Assembly (NCBI GenBank): GCA_951394045.1
Contig: OX595993.1
Coordinates: 1,240,001-1,304,000 of the forward strand
From: Nitzschia sp. DOCU1
Taxonomy: Eukaryota > Bacillariophyta > Bacillariophyceae > Bacillariales > Bacillariaceae
DNA: 64,000 nucleotides
Direction of reading: 5' to 3'
The position numbers were made by a program, and so were the translations under genes. Below, in pieces: positions 11,601 through 19,691 of this stretch. Position 1 is the stretch's first letter. Each line of letters begins with the position of its first letter. The notes beneath the pieces were generated by a model, which worked only from the letters and a program-made list of their open reading frames with translations, ran no database searches and had not been told where the DNA came from.

Positions 11601-14600
11601 GGAAACGAAGGAAGAAGGAAAAGAGATTAACGAAGACCGATTGTACTTTTTGGAGCTGGTGGAGATCAAACGTACCGGAGGCGAATTGTCAATCGAAGAG
11701 CTTGATGATCTGGAGGTGTTTTTAGCAGACGAAGAAGCCGCTGGTGCGCTTGATGGAACCTTCGATCAGGAAGAACTTAACAACCAGGAGTTCTTGTCCG
11801 AGATTGAAGAACTGAACGACCTTCTCGACCGTCACGAGAGAGGAGAAGTAATCGACGAGGAAAGGCTTTACGAGCTTGAACTGCTCGACCGCCAGCGTCG
11901 TGGGGAGCCGCTCTCTGGACAAGAACAAGAAGACCTTGCATTCTTCACCCAAACCCGTGAACAGGAACTTAGGTACAAGGAGGAATTAACCGCTCTCCTA
12001 CGGGATAAAGCGGCTGGGCAAAAGATTGACATGGAAAGGCTTTATTTCCTTGATTTGTTGGACAGACAACGTAATGGAGAGACGCTTGCCGACGACGAAC
12101 TAGAAGATCTCGAACTTATGATGCTCGCCGAAGATAGTGCGACAGCAAAACCCTGTGAAAGGGGGCAACTGAACCACGCTGGCTTCAGCGAGGAACGGAC
12201 ACCTGGCGAATCCGTATCGATCGTTGCGCAGACACCTCCTGGCGCAGACGGAATACACGAAATGGAGCGACAAAAGGAGCTGGAACAGCTGCGAATAGAA
12301 GAAGCAAGACGCGTGGCGGAGGAAGAAGCAGCTCGAAGAAAAGCAGAGGAGGAGGCAGCGGAAATCGAGCGACAAAAGGATCTGGAACACCAAATCGCAG
12401 AAGCAATACGGATGGCGGAGGAAGAAGCAGCTCGAAGAAAAGCAGAGGCCGAGGCCGCGAAAAGCGCGCCTGTTTTAGGGTGGGGAGCGAAAATATTCGG
12501 ATTTGGAGGAAAGAAGCAGGAGCCCCCTCCGAATCCGCCGTCTTCAGCAAGAGAGAAAGAATTGACCTCTACGGCACGGCAACCACCCGACAAACCAACC
12601 AGCACTGATTTGCCCAAGACACCCACCGGAACTGCGACGACAGACAAACCTTTCGCAGAACTGGCCAAACGCGCTGAAGCTATCACGACTACACCTCTTG
12701 AACAGAAGCACGAGGGCCCTGCAGCGCTGGAACCACCGGACAAACCAGCCAGCGCTGATTTGACTAAGGCGCCCACTGGAATGGTCAAGGCAGATGAACC
12801 TTCCGCAGAAGTGGTCAACAATGCCGAAGATATCGCGGGCACCACTCCCCCGTTTCCCGTGGTTGCAGTATCGGTCCTTGACGGGCTGGAAGACTTGCCA
12901 TCGCGATGGTCTCCCCAAAATGCTACAAAGTCTTTGGGTGTAGCTGATGTGCCAGGTGTGGCTCTCGAAACGCTGACCGCACCGGGCACCGAATTGCTTG
13001 GTCCGGATGATAGCTTGACAATTGGCAAGTCCGACGAGGGTGGAGGAATCGCGAGCACCTTCGAACTTGGTAAGGTGGGAGCTAGGGATGAAGATGCCAT
13101 TGGTGTGGCGGACGACGGGAAAGGGCACCCTTCTGATGCTTCAACAGCCGATGGCGACTTTCAAACGACCCATGGCATATCAGCCCCGCAGGTCGAGCCT
13201 GTCTCAAGTGAAGAAGCAAACGCTGATGTCGTTTCCGACATCGATGGTCAACCTGAATCCTACGGGGAAGAGACTACTGCTGACGTAGTAGTATATGATC
13301 ACGAGGAGCTGAAAGATGACACTGGACTACCGGTCGTTGAGTCTGGCGGCCCCCAAGCAGCGGCTAAAAGAATCCCCGAACCAACAACTGCAGCCCAAGA
13401 AACGACTTTAGAGACCGATGATCTTGGGTCATCTCGAATTGACCAGCCAGTAGTTGACGCCGCACCGCGGGACATTGTACGTTCGTCTGTGGGCCCACAA
13501 GCCAATGCAGAAGAAATTTTCGAACCGCCAGGTGAAATTCAAGACCGTGCGGTGGAGGTTCACGATGCGGGAGTAGAAAAACCTGATGAGTCGGTCCTTG
13601 ATGGCTCAACTACGGAGAGTGTTCATAAAGGTGCCCAAGAGCTGCAACTGCAACGTTCGTCTGTTGGTCCACAGGCCGATGCAGAAGAATTTTTCGAACC
13701 GCCAGGTGAAATTCAAGACCGTGCGGTGGAGGTTCACGATGCGGCAGTAGAAAAACCCGATGAGCCGGTCCTTGATGGCTCAACTACGGAGAGTGGTCAT
13801 AAAGGTGCCCAAGGGCTGCAACTTCAACGTTCGACTAGCGAGGATACTGACTACGAAAACCTGCTTTTGGAAAGGTTCAGGAAGGGTGAGCGGCTGAACA
13901 AAGATGAACTTTTCGAGATGCGAGCTTTCTCCAAACAGCGACAGGGGGTGAAGCTCGGAGAAAACGACCGTTTGGAGCTGGATCGTCTTCGCAGCGCTCG
14001 CTTAAAGGAACGCGTTGATGAGAAATCGGGGCAAAACACGTTAGAGCAGCTTCGGTCACTGAAGTCAGAGGGTAAAGATCACGACGAAGAACTGTTGTAC
14101 GAACTAGAGTTGTTCGAACGTCGTCGGTTGAACCAACCTCTTGATGAAATTGAGAAACGTGAATTGGAGCTGTTTATTCGTCGCCGCTCAGGCGAGAGAA
14201 TTACCGACGACGACTGGGGAGAAATTGAGGCAATGAAGCACAGACGATCCGAGGACATTCTTGACTTGCAAGAATTGGCTGATTTGAGGGACATGGTTGC
14301 AAGCGGGCAGAAAGTTGACGGGGAGCGATTTTATGAGCTCGAACAGAAAGAAAAGCTCCGATTGGGTCACTCTCTCAGCGAAGACGAAATGTACGAGCTT
14401 GAACTATTTGACCGCCTGCAAAACGGAGAGAACTTGACTGACGAGGAGCTTGACGACCTCGAGATGTTTCGTATGGACCGACTCGACGTTTTCTTGGCAA
14501 AGGAGCTCGAGTCTTTGAGAGCAAAAGAATCAGCAGGGGAGGCTGTCGATCAATTGCTTCGTTTTGAGTTGGAATTGTTTGAGCGAAGGCGATTAGAAAG

Positions 14601-17600
14601 TTTGTTAACAGATGACGAGCTCTACCTCCTTCAGCTCTTGGAGAAGAAACACCTTGGCGACAAATTGTCAGAGAATGAACTCGACGATGTTCAAGATTTG
14701 CTGCTTCGTCTTCGTCCGAAGACGAAAGACGAATCTTACATGCTTGACGATGAAGACAGAGACTATCGTAGGGCACTCACAAAACGGAGGGATGGCGGTG
14801 AGACCCTAGACAGAGACGAATCATTTGAGCTTGAGATACTTAACCGTGCCGAGGAGGGAGATCTTTTCTTCGAGTCAGAAATCAGTGAACTTGAAGCGCT
14901 ACGCGCATCTAGGGAGGAACGCAGTCGCGACAAAGAAGACCTCCGTACTCTACGAGGGAAGCGCGACGCTGGCGAAGAATTCGATGAAAATCTGCTTTAC
15001 GAGCTGGAACTGTTCGAGAAGCACCGTCACAGGCAGGAACTTGACGACGACGAGAAGTTCGAACTTGAAATGTTTGAAAAACGCCGAGACGGCGAGGAGC
15101 TCCTGCCGGATGAGCTTGACGAGCTTGACACGATCCGTCGACAACGTGAATTGCGTGCTCTTGACGAAAAGGATCTGGCAGATCTTCTGGAAAGGAAGGG
15201 AAGAGGAGAGGAAGTAGACGAAGACTTTTTGTATGAGCTCCAGCTTTTTGATAGGAAGAGGAAAAAGGCCGTTTTGAACGCCGATGAGCGATTCGAGTAT
15301 GACTTGTTCTTGAAAAGGAGAGAAGGTCATGTTCTGACTGATGCAGAAATAGAAGATCTCGAGGCTGTCAAGGAAAATCGGCTTGAAATCATGAAAGAGG
15401 CCGAGCAAATCCGCCAAATCAAGGCGAGAAGGGACGATGGGGAACTCATCGATGGAGATTTCTTACACGAACTCGAGTTGTTCCACCGTCGACGAATCGG
15501 AGAATCATTAACCGAGGACGAACATTATGAAATCGCACTCCTCGAAAAGCGTCGCTCGGGAGTTGAGCTGTCAGAGGCAGAACTTGACAAACTTGCTTCG
15601 TTGAAGAGTGCACGATATGAGAAGCTTGCCGAAGGCGAGCTCGAGGATAGAGGGGAGGAAGAAGACCCGGACGCGGCTCATATAAGGAGGCAGCGCCAGC
15701 GCATTCAAAGAGGGGAGAGACTGCACAGGAATGAGCTTACTGAGCTCGAGCTGTTGGAGCGTCAGAAGCGCGGCGAGGAGCTTTCTTCGGAGGAAGCTGA
15801 GGAACTAGATATCTTGCGACAGGAGCGAACCAGAAAAAGCATGGCATTTTTTAATACGTGGGATCTAGGCCTCGATGACTATGACGACGATTCCTCCTCC
15901 ATGTCGAGAGAGAGTACCAAAAAGAAAACGAAGGAGAAAAAGAGGAAAAAGAAAAAGGAGAAGAAGATCAAGCCCCCAAAGCCCCCCAAGCCCCCGAAGG
16001 AGACCAAACCGAAGGAGAAACGAATGCGCAAGAAGAAAAAACCCCAACCAGCTTTTACCCCCATAGTCGTGAAGAAGCCGGGAGAACCCGAAATGAAGGA
16101 TCCAGAGCCCAAGATGGAAACTAAGCTGCCCCCACCACCACCTAAGCCACCGATTCTTTCTCCAACTCCTCCAAAGGGCGAGCCTCCAAAGAAAGGATTG
16201 TTTGGCGGTCTTTTCGGCAAAAAGAGCAAGAAAGAATTAGAGCTCGAAGAGGCGAAGCGGCGTCAAGAAGAACTCATTAAGGAACAGCTTCGAGCGATGC
16301 AGTTGGATGCGGAACTAGAGGCTATGGAGAAAGAAAAGGAAATCCAAGAGACTCTTGTGCAAGAAGTGATTGAAAGCATGAGTAAGGGTGATATGTCGCT
16401 ATCGTCTTGGGAGACTGACACGTCCTATGAAGAATCTCAGCCAGATGTCGAAAGCGTAGAGGAACAAGAACCCTCGGAAGAATCTCTTTCTGACTCGGAC
16501 TCTAGCTCCTCTTCCGAATCTGTCTCAGTCTCGAGCAGAGAGCATTTTGGTCGTCGCGATGAGCAGAGCTTTCACAACAGTGACGAGAAAAAGAGCGTTC
16601 GTACAATGGAAAGCAACGAACCGTGGAGCGAGGGAGGGCTATCGGCGCCACTCCAAGGATCCCGTCAGGCTCACAACGAGAAACGCACGGAGGATAGGAC
16701 GGCGTCTGTGTCAAAAGCCTCGAAAGATTCATCAATAATTGCTACGTCCAATGGGCCAGACAAGATGAGCTCCGAAGACCGCCCAGGATTATCCTTGCCG
16801 CCCAAGCACATAACGACTGTTGAAGAGAGACCCATGGCCCCCGAGCTCGATGGAGTCTCTGTTGTTTCTGACGGCTCGATCGAAGAAATGGAAGACGCAA
16901 ACGTGCCGAATCAGTCATCTTCCGCTTCGCAAGCAAGATCCAAGAGGAGGGCCCGCCGCGGTGCCCCTCGAAACATATCAAAATCTTCAGCCTTGTCTGC
17001 TCACCTTCGAAAACAGAAGAAAGAACAAAAGAAGCTAGAAAAGAGAAAGCAAGTCAGCCGCTACGGCGATGACATTAGCTTAGGCACGGTTGGTCTGAAA
17101 AGCCAGCCGCCTGTAGATGCCCCCAAGCAAGAAGAAAGGCCGAGCCAAGACAGTGGAAATTTTGAAGGAAACAACGCGGACGCTGCCCCTAAGCCGATCC
17201 GCCCGTGGCAAGATTCGATTCCCTCGGGAAAACCCAAATATTTTGGATCCCTTGGGACGGAGTCACAGCACAGACCGAAGGAAACGCACAAAAGCAACTT
17301 TTTCGAAGACAATAAGCATGTGTTTGATCGTTCCATCTTCAACTTCAGCACTTCATTCGCCAAGATCGAGGAAGACGAAAAGTCGGAAGGTGCCTTGTCG
17401 GACGTCAAAGAAGACGAATCGGACACAAGCGAGCCCCTTAAGGGCGCCACCGCTGCCGACGAGGCGCCTGTAGAGGACATCGACGAACAACAAATGATGG
17501 AATCGGTTGCCAGTATAGGCTACGAAGCAGAACAATCGTTCTCGATCTTCAATTACGGTGGCATTGAAAGCAAATTGGCCGACAAGATGAAAGACAAAGA

Positions 17601-19242
17601 AGAAGAATTCAACGAAGCGTGGGAAAAAATTGAGGCAGACAAAGCCGTTGCTGCTCAAATGAACCAGCGTCGCATGATGAGGCTCCGCGAGAGCACCACC
17701 GGTCGTGAAGAGAAGAAAGATGAAGGCATGATGGACATTCCGCGGCTCTTTCTGTTCGAAGGAGAGAAAGTGAAAAAAAAGAAGAAGAAGCGAGGAAAAA
17801 AGAAAGAACGTAAGAAACTTAAAAAGCTGGAAAGCACTCTGTCGAAGGAGTTTCGTAAGGCCATGAAGGAAGTCTTCGAATCGGAGTCGGAGGAGGAATA
17901 CGATCGTACGTTTGGAGAACATGGAGAAGAGACCAAGCCCAAATCATCCAACTTGAAGCGACGAGCCAGCAATGAGTCGATGTACGACTCGGATGCACAT
18001 ACAACAGATTCTGGCCCTTCGGAGGGAGAGAACAGCGAAGAGGAATTTGACGATGACTACCTCAAGCGGCTTCGGGAAAAGTCCATGCAGCAAGAGGTTA
18101 AGGAAATGCTGTACGAAAAGAAGAGCGAGGACGGAAGTGTTGCTTCCGAAGAAGAGAGTCAGGCGTCTGAGATTAGCCGTGGCCGACGTGCACCCGTCCG
18201 AGCCGATTCGAATGCATCCTTCGAGTCCGGGAAAAAAGCAGCGAAGAGCACACGACGACGACGCAGGCCTCGCAAGAATCGTTCCGGCGAGATTGTTGGG
18301 GAGGACATTGATCCTGCTGAAGTCTACGCACAAGAGTTAGAAAAGAAGAAAGTACGTAAGACGTTTACCATATCTGACCTGAAAAAGGAAATGGAAGAAA
18401 TGCGTCAGGGTACCACCGCCGCAAGCTTCGACGACGCTTTTGATGGGATCGCTACAGGCCGAGGTGTTTCGTTGAAGGCACCCAAAACCCCGAAGAACCC
18501 GAAGACTCCTCTTAACAAGCCCAAGAAATTCAACCCAGGAAAAAGCCCCAAGCCAACTGGCCCCGGCGTGAATAGTTTGAGAAACCTTCACGCTCAAAAC
18601 GACAGACCTACTTTCAACCGTCAAACATCGTTTGCCACTCAAAACAGCGACCAAGGATTGCTCGGGGGTGGCAGGAAGGACTTTGATACACCAGGTCGTA
18701 AGAATAACTTTGATATCGGCGGCACTTTAGCAGCTATTCCAACCATCGAGGAAGACGACGAAGAGGCATTCTTGACGGGCGAATCCCCGCATCCAGGAAT
18801 GATGGGAGACCCGAGAACACCGGGGGGAGGACGAAGCCGATTTTCTCCTGCAAACTTTGGCACTGCAGTTTCGGGCTTTGCATCGACTTTGAAAACACCC
18901 CTCGGCCGAGGAAAGCTCGGTGTTGGCGCGAAGACACGAACTGGTCCATCTCCTGGTTTTGCGAGTAATGATGGGGACATGGGCGGAGTGACGGCCATTC
19001 CAAACTCGGGCCTGGGAGGACTTGGAGGAACCGGTTTCCAAGAACCTCTTCCTGTCCCTGAAATGCAAGAGGATTATTCGGGAAGAAAGCAGCGGCGTGT
19101 ATCAGTCACTGCGATTGCCGGGAAGATGAGAATGTCCATGAAAGGGTTTGGTTTTGGAAAAAAGAAGCAGGCCTCTCAAGATTTTGGAGGCATGTTGAAT
19201 GACGACCAAGACGACGAAATGCAAGGGGGGCTACTGGGATGA
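5686..19242 (+). CDS. Giant 4518-residue acidic repeat and coiled-coil protein
   Basis: One intronless frame of 13.5 kb from an ATG at 5686. Residues 1-190 are low-complexity and contain a twofold repeat (EIKITKAPQAPTTAAPPP). About 28 copies of a motif near DEDRLYELELxDRxRxGEEL follow in arrays: roughly residues 190-615, 940-1440, 1600-1760, 1900-2150 and 2720-3385. Ala/Glu/Arg coils (EAAEAARIKAEQ type) occur at about 780-920, 1440-1590, 1760-1880 and 2190-2260. After the last array come a Lys/Pro-rich stretch (3405-3460), a GLFGGLFG block (about 3503), acidic/Ser-rich disorder, and basic blocks to the end. No signal peptide or membrane segment. The C-terminal third matches the protein at 29523-32444. 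Family and function are unknown to me; a filamentous scaffold or long spacer is only an inference from composition. Confidence 0.9.
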   Translation: MPGNDDPPLVLQNMSAVSRQVAVAGEKKQGGWGWLGWNKNNDTVAPEPQSRVSEIKITKAPQAPTTAAPPPKPIGAMASMLGSSKPQSPPTKNEPQRRISEIKITKAPQAPTTAAPPPTSIAALASMVGSSKPQSPPTKTEQSTDSTKSTTRQSQTTASKSLSFTIPKSSPNARISSSSQRRSHTLGKEEEFLLEMREKRKGPDEEDPFTWYEDDLLQRQTDLNEDETYALELLDRRRKFGASNLSPEEVEDLDMLVLDRQEAIHEEEEMSEILDRKDHGEPYNKDRLYHLELLAKRRQNLGQGLTEEAEAALKMLEEVWLEALADREELNSLLDHRDNGEEVNEARIYELELLERKRLGETDFTKAEQRDLEFLERKRLDVQLDLEEYRELLQLRESGEPVDEDRFYILELVDKRHHNEELTEVEVQDLADYDVARNEQHLDRIEYEALIEAKQTGATYDEDRLRFLELLEKKRQNQSLSEEEADELDFKLWERDQAQRDAEELAELLDKKLTGEDFDEDRLYLLDLVDQKREGENLSTGELEELEQFQETRRNDYLDARELNRLLDRLDRGESVDEDRLYELQLREKERLGDPLTDEELADLDLFDKAKQAALAGNQKGKSVSLRTDGHMDDDSNDENWGNFSLGSQDLKDIKRLHKELEKEGLPRTIKIHDRDHENMHSHSSRMSVASIGDDSYIQDLLAQRDRREEDRREETLEEALELYQVALKEKNLKESEQLFMMIFNELLKESSEKAKEADRKQDELIEREIRLAELRRAQKDEETEPDQLKAEEEAADAAQITAEAARVQAVQEAADSARIKAEQIAAEAVRVQAEQEAAEAAGIRAEKEAAEAARIKAEQEAAEAARVQAEREAADAARIKAAQEAAEAARVKAEQEAAEAARIKAEQEAAEAARVTAERLMLDIGDVPKSQIESDSARIEQEELDELNGLYDQRDRGEEINEDLLYELELFDRQRQGEELNDEEQEDLQFFTKQRLLYNRFKVELDSLRTKQANGDTIDEDRLYLLELADKKRRWDDLSVDELDALEEFIVEEEEKQEHSAFEPVFREKPPAGISPEEALPLFREDYETMKGAGAQDGSIALSDQLTEVHLIDKDYDEKLEQMELDELNDLYDRQDRGEVINEDRLYELELFDRRRQGEELNDEEQKDLDFFSIQRNLFARFKRELDSLRQRSTDGESIDGHRLYLLEIADRKRRGEELSSDELDDLEEFVVEEEKIQSNEASMGPLTDAADNGVGETKADQEAIEAARIANERLVLEVGDGLHTEFELNGARMDQEELDELNDLYDRQDRGEEIDEDRLYELELFDRQRQGEELNDEEQEDLQFFTKQRLLYNRFKVELDSLRTKQANGDTIDEDRLYLLELADKRRRREDLSVDELDALEEFIVEEEEKQEHSAFELISGEKAREDVSPDEAHPPIGDTEAARLKAEQEAAEADRIIAEQEAAETARILAKQEAAEAARIKADEEAAETARILAEQEAAEAARIKAEQEAAEAARILAEQEAAEDARIKADEEAAETARMLAEQEAARIKAEREAAEAARVQAEQEAAEATRRKVEQETVEAARIANERLVLEVGDGLHTEFELNGARMDQEELDELNDLYDRQDRGEEIDEDRLYELELFDRQRQGEELNDEEQEDLQFFTKQRLLYNRFKVELDSLRTKQANGDTIDEDRLYLLELADKRRRREDLSVDELDALEEFIVEEEEKQEHSAFELISGEKAREDVSPDEAHPPIGDTEAARLKAEQEAAEADRIIAEQEAAETARILAEQEAAEAARIKADEEAAETARILAEQEAVEAEEKAAETACILAEQEAVEAEEKAAETACILAEQEAVEAEEKAAETACILAEQGASEAEEVKIDPAEDKGQHIGIEEPLDSQAQQDLDELAELYEKQELGLKFDEDRLYELELRDRQRQGEVLNDRELDDLELFHRRGIMYNRLGSEYQVLLETKEEGKEINEDRLYFLELVEIKRTGGELSIEELDDLEVFLADEEAAGALDGTFDQEELNNQEFLSEIEELNDLLDRHERGEVIDEERLYELELLDRQRRGEPLSGQEQEDLAFFTQTREQELRYKEELTALLRDKAAGQKIDMERLYFLDLLDRQRNGETLADDELEDLELMMLAEDSATAKPCERGQLNHAGFSEERTPGESVSIVAQTPPGADGIHEMERQKELEQLRIEEARRVAEEEAARRKAEEEAAEIERQKDLEHQIAEAIRMAEEEAARRKAEAEAAKSAPVLGWGAKIFGFGGKKQEPPPNPPSSAREKELTSTARQPPDKPTSTDLPKTPTGTATTDKPFAELAKRAEAITTTPLEQKHEGPAALEPPDKPASADLTKAPTGMVKADEPSAEVVNNAEDIAGTTPPFPVVAVSVLDGLEDLPSRWSPQNATKSLGVADVPGVALETLTAPGTELLGPDDSLTIGKSDEGGGIASTFELGKVGARDEDAIGVADDGKGHPSDASTADGDFQTTHGISAPQVEPVSSEEANADVVSDIDGQPESYGEETTADVVVYDHEELKDDTGLPVVESGGPQAAAKRIPEPTTAAQETTLETDDLGSSRIDQPVVDAAPRDIVRSSVGPQANAEEIFEPPGEIQDRAVEVHDAGVEKPDESVLDGSTTESVHKGAQELQLQRSSVGPQADAEEFFEPPGEIQDRAVEVHDAAVEKPDEPVLDGSTTESGHKGAQGLQLQRSTSEDTDYENLLLERFRKGERLNKDELFEMRAFSKQRQGVKLGENDRLELDRLRSARLKERVDEKSGQNTLEQLRSLKSEGKDHDEELLYELELFERRRLNQPLDEIEKRELELFIRRRSGERITDDDWGEIEAMKHRRSEDILDLQELADLRDMVASGQKVDGERFYELEQKEKLRLGHSLSEDEMYELELFDRLQNGENLTDEELDDLEMFRMDRLDVFLAKELESLRAKESAGEAVDQLLRFELELFERRRLESLLTDDELYLLQLLEKKHLGDKLSENELDDVQDLLLRLRPKTKDESYMLDDEDRDYRRALTKRRDGGETLDRDESFELEILNRAEEGDLFFESEISELEALRASREERSRDKEDLRTLRGKRDAGEEFDENLLYELELFEKHRHRQELDDDEKFELEMFEKRRDGEELLPDELDELDTIRRQRELRALDEKDLADLLERKGRGEEVDEDFLYELQLFDRKRKKAVLNADERFEYDLFLKRREGHVLTDAEIEDLEAVKENRLEIMKEAEQIRQIKARRDDGELIDGDFLHELELFHRRRIGESLTEDEHYEIALLEKRRSGVELSEAELDKLASLKSARYEKLAEGELEDRGEEEDPDAAHIRRQRQRIQRGERLHRNELTELELLERQKRGEELSSEEAEELDILRQERTRKSMAFFNTWDLGLDDYDDDSSSMSRESTKKKTKEKKRKKKKEKKIKPPKPPKPPKETKPKEKRMRKKKKPQPAFTPIVVKKPGEPEMKDPEPKMETKLPPPPPKPPILSPTPPKGEPPKKGLFGGLFGKKSKKELELEEAKRRQEELIKEQLRAMQLDAELEAMEKEKEIQETLVQEVIESMSKGDMSLSSWETDTSYEESQPDVESVEEQEPSEESLSDSDSSSSSESVSVSSREHFGRRDEQSFHNSDEKKSVRTMESNEPWSEGGLSAPLQGSRQAHNEKRTEDRTASVSKASKDSSIIATSNGPDKMSSEDRPGLSLPPKHITTVEERPMAPELDGVSVVSDGSIEEMEDANVPNQSSSASQARSKRRARRGAPRNISKSSALSAHLRKQKKEQKKLEKRKQVSRYGDDISLGTVGLKSQPPVDAPKQEERPSQDSGNFEGNNADAAPKPIRPWQDSIPSGKPKYFGSLGTESQHRPKETHKSNFFEDNKHVFDRSIFNFSTSFAKIEEDEKSEGALSDVKEDESDTSEPLKGATAADEAPVEDIDEQQMMESVASIGYEAEQSFSIFNYGGIESKLADKMKDKEEEFNEAWEKIEADKAVAAQMNQRRMMRLRESTTGREEKKDEGMMDIPRLFLFEGEKVKKKKKKRGKKKERKKLKKLESTLSKEFRKAMKEVFESESEEEYDRTFGEHGEETKPKSSNLKRRASNESMYDSDAHTTDSGPSEGENSEEEFDDDYLKRLREKSMQQEVKEMLYEKKSEDGSVASEEESQASEISRGRRAPVRADSNASFESGKKAAKSTRRRRRPRKNRSGEIVGEDIDPAEVYAQELEKKKVRKTFTISDLKKEMEEMRQGTTAASFDDAFDGIATGRGVSLKAPKTPKNPKTPLNKPKKFNPGKSPKPTGPGVNSLRNLHAQNDRPTFNRQTSFATQNSDQGLLGGGRKDFDTPGRKNNFDIGGTLAAIPTIEEDDEEAFLTGESPHPGMMGDPRTPGGGRSRFSPANFGTAVSGFASTLKTPLGRGKLGVGAKTRTGPSPGFASNDGDMGGVTAIPNSGLGGLGGTGFQEPLPVPEMQEDYSGRKQRRVSVTAIAGKMRMSMKGFGFGKKKQASQDFGGMLNDDQDDEMQGGLLG
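6250..7520 (+). repeat. First protein repeat array, about 59-residue period
   Basis: Seven units. Aligned examples begin EELNSLLDHRDNGEEVNEAR, EEYRELLQLRESGEPVDEDR and EELAELLDKKLTGEDFDEDR and recur every 59 residues. Each divides into three pieces of about 20 residues; the first two share the pattern xELxLLDRxRxGExxxDEx. The units are divergent in DNA and protein, so this array is old. Confidence 0.8.
8020..8450 (+). repeat. Ala/Glu-rich coiled-coil repeat
   Basis: Codes for repeated 12-residue-like words such as EAAEAARIKAEQ. The same type recurs at about 10000-10450, 10960-11330 and 12250-12470. The composition and heptad-like spacing of Ala and Ile/Val predict long single helices or coiled coils separating the LYELEL arrays. 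Confidence 0.75.
9482..11140 (+). repeat. In-frame 951-bp duplication inside the giant gene
   Basis: Segment 9482-10189 recurs at 10433-11140, an offset of exactly 951 bp (317 codons). By eye I find only three base differences in about 708 bp, synonymous sites included. A third, slightly more diverged copy of the central part lies near 8581-8875, at an offset of 1065 bp from the 9646 copy. This points to recent duplication or gene conversion. Confidence 0.85.
11134..11304 (+). repeat. Three perfect 57-bp tandem repeats
   Basis: Units start at 11134, 11191 and 11248 and encode EAVEAEEKAAETACILAEQ three times, followed by a degenerate fourth unit from 11305. Each unit carries one Cys, which is rare elsewhere in the giant protein. 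Confidence 0.85.
13840..15840 (+). repeat. Last protein repeat array, about 78-residue period
   Basis: Nine or so units. From YELELFERRRLNQ through YELEQKEKLRLGH to FELELFERRRLES the period is 78 residues. It equals the 59-residue unit plus one more hairpin of about 20 residues (YELELFDRLQNGENLTDEEL type). Both periods are therefore multiples (3 and 4) of a basic unit of about 19.5 residues. Confidence 0.75.
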
Positions 19243-19691
19243 GTACAAATCGGCTAGCTTCCTATGAAATGCATTAGTCTGAGAATATTAGAATAGATTC
19301 GGATTGCTCTCGAACCGACGCAATAATACCAAGTAGACGACGCAGTCCATGCTATTCCCTCTCTTAATTGTACGGTATTGCGCAGGTCACATAGATAGTA
19401 CATACCATCCCCTCCACTCTACGATTACGTATAGCCATCATCATACATGCGTACCAGGATACATACAAATATCGGTAGAGGGACGTCACGGTCGGTCTTG
19501 CCATCCATCCTTCTCGAGGTTACTATGATACCGGTAGCAGTCACAGGATATTTCTGTTGACGATGGTGATCAGATAAATTCCTGTCGACGCATACCGGTA
19601 GTAATCACGTACTCAAGTAGTTCAGAATACACGGGAAAGAGAGGATGAAAGTGTGATAGGCGCCTTGATTGGAAGCAGCAAAGTCTTTTTC
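19243..19691. other. Intergenic region
   Basis: 3' flank of the giant gene and promoter of the glycosyltransferase. Two copies of the palindrome TACCGGTA (19529-19536 and 19593-19600). No gene seen. Confidence 0.5.

Noticed and set aside
16180..16230. FG-nucleoporin signature (GLFGGLFG) in the giant protein and GLFGG in its paralogue
   Set aside because: It occurs only once per protein. True GLFG nucleoporins have many FG repeats in a Gln/Thr/Ser-rich context; here it sits next to a charged helix.
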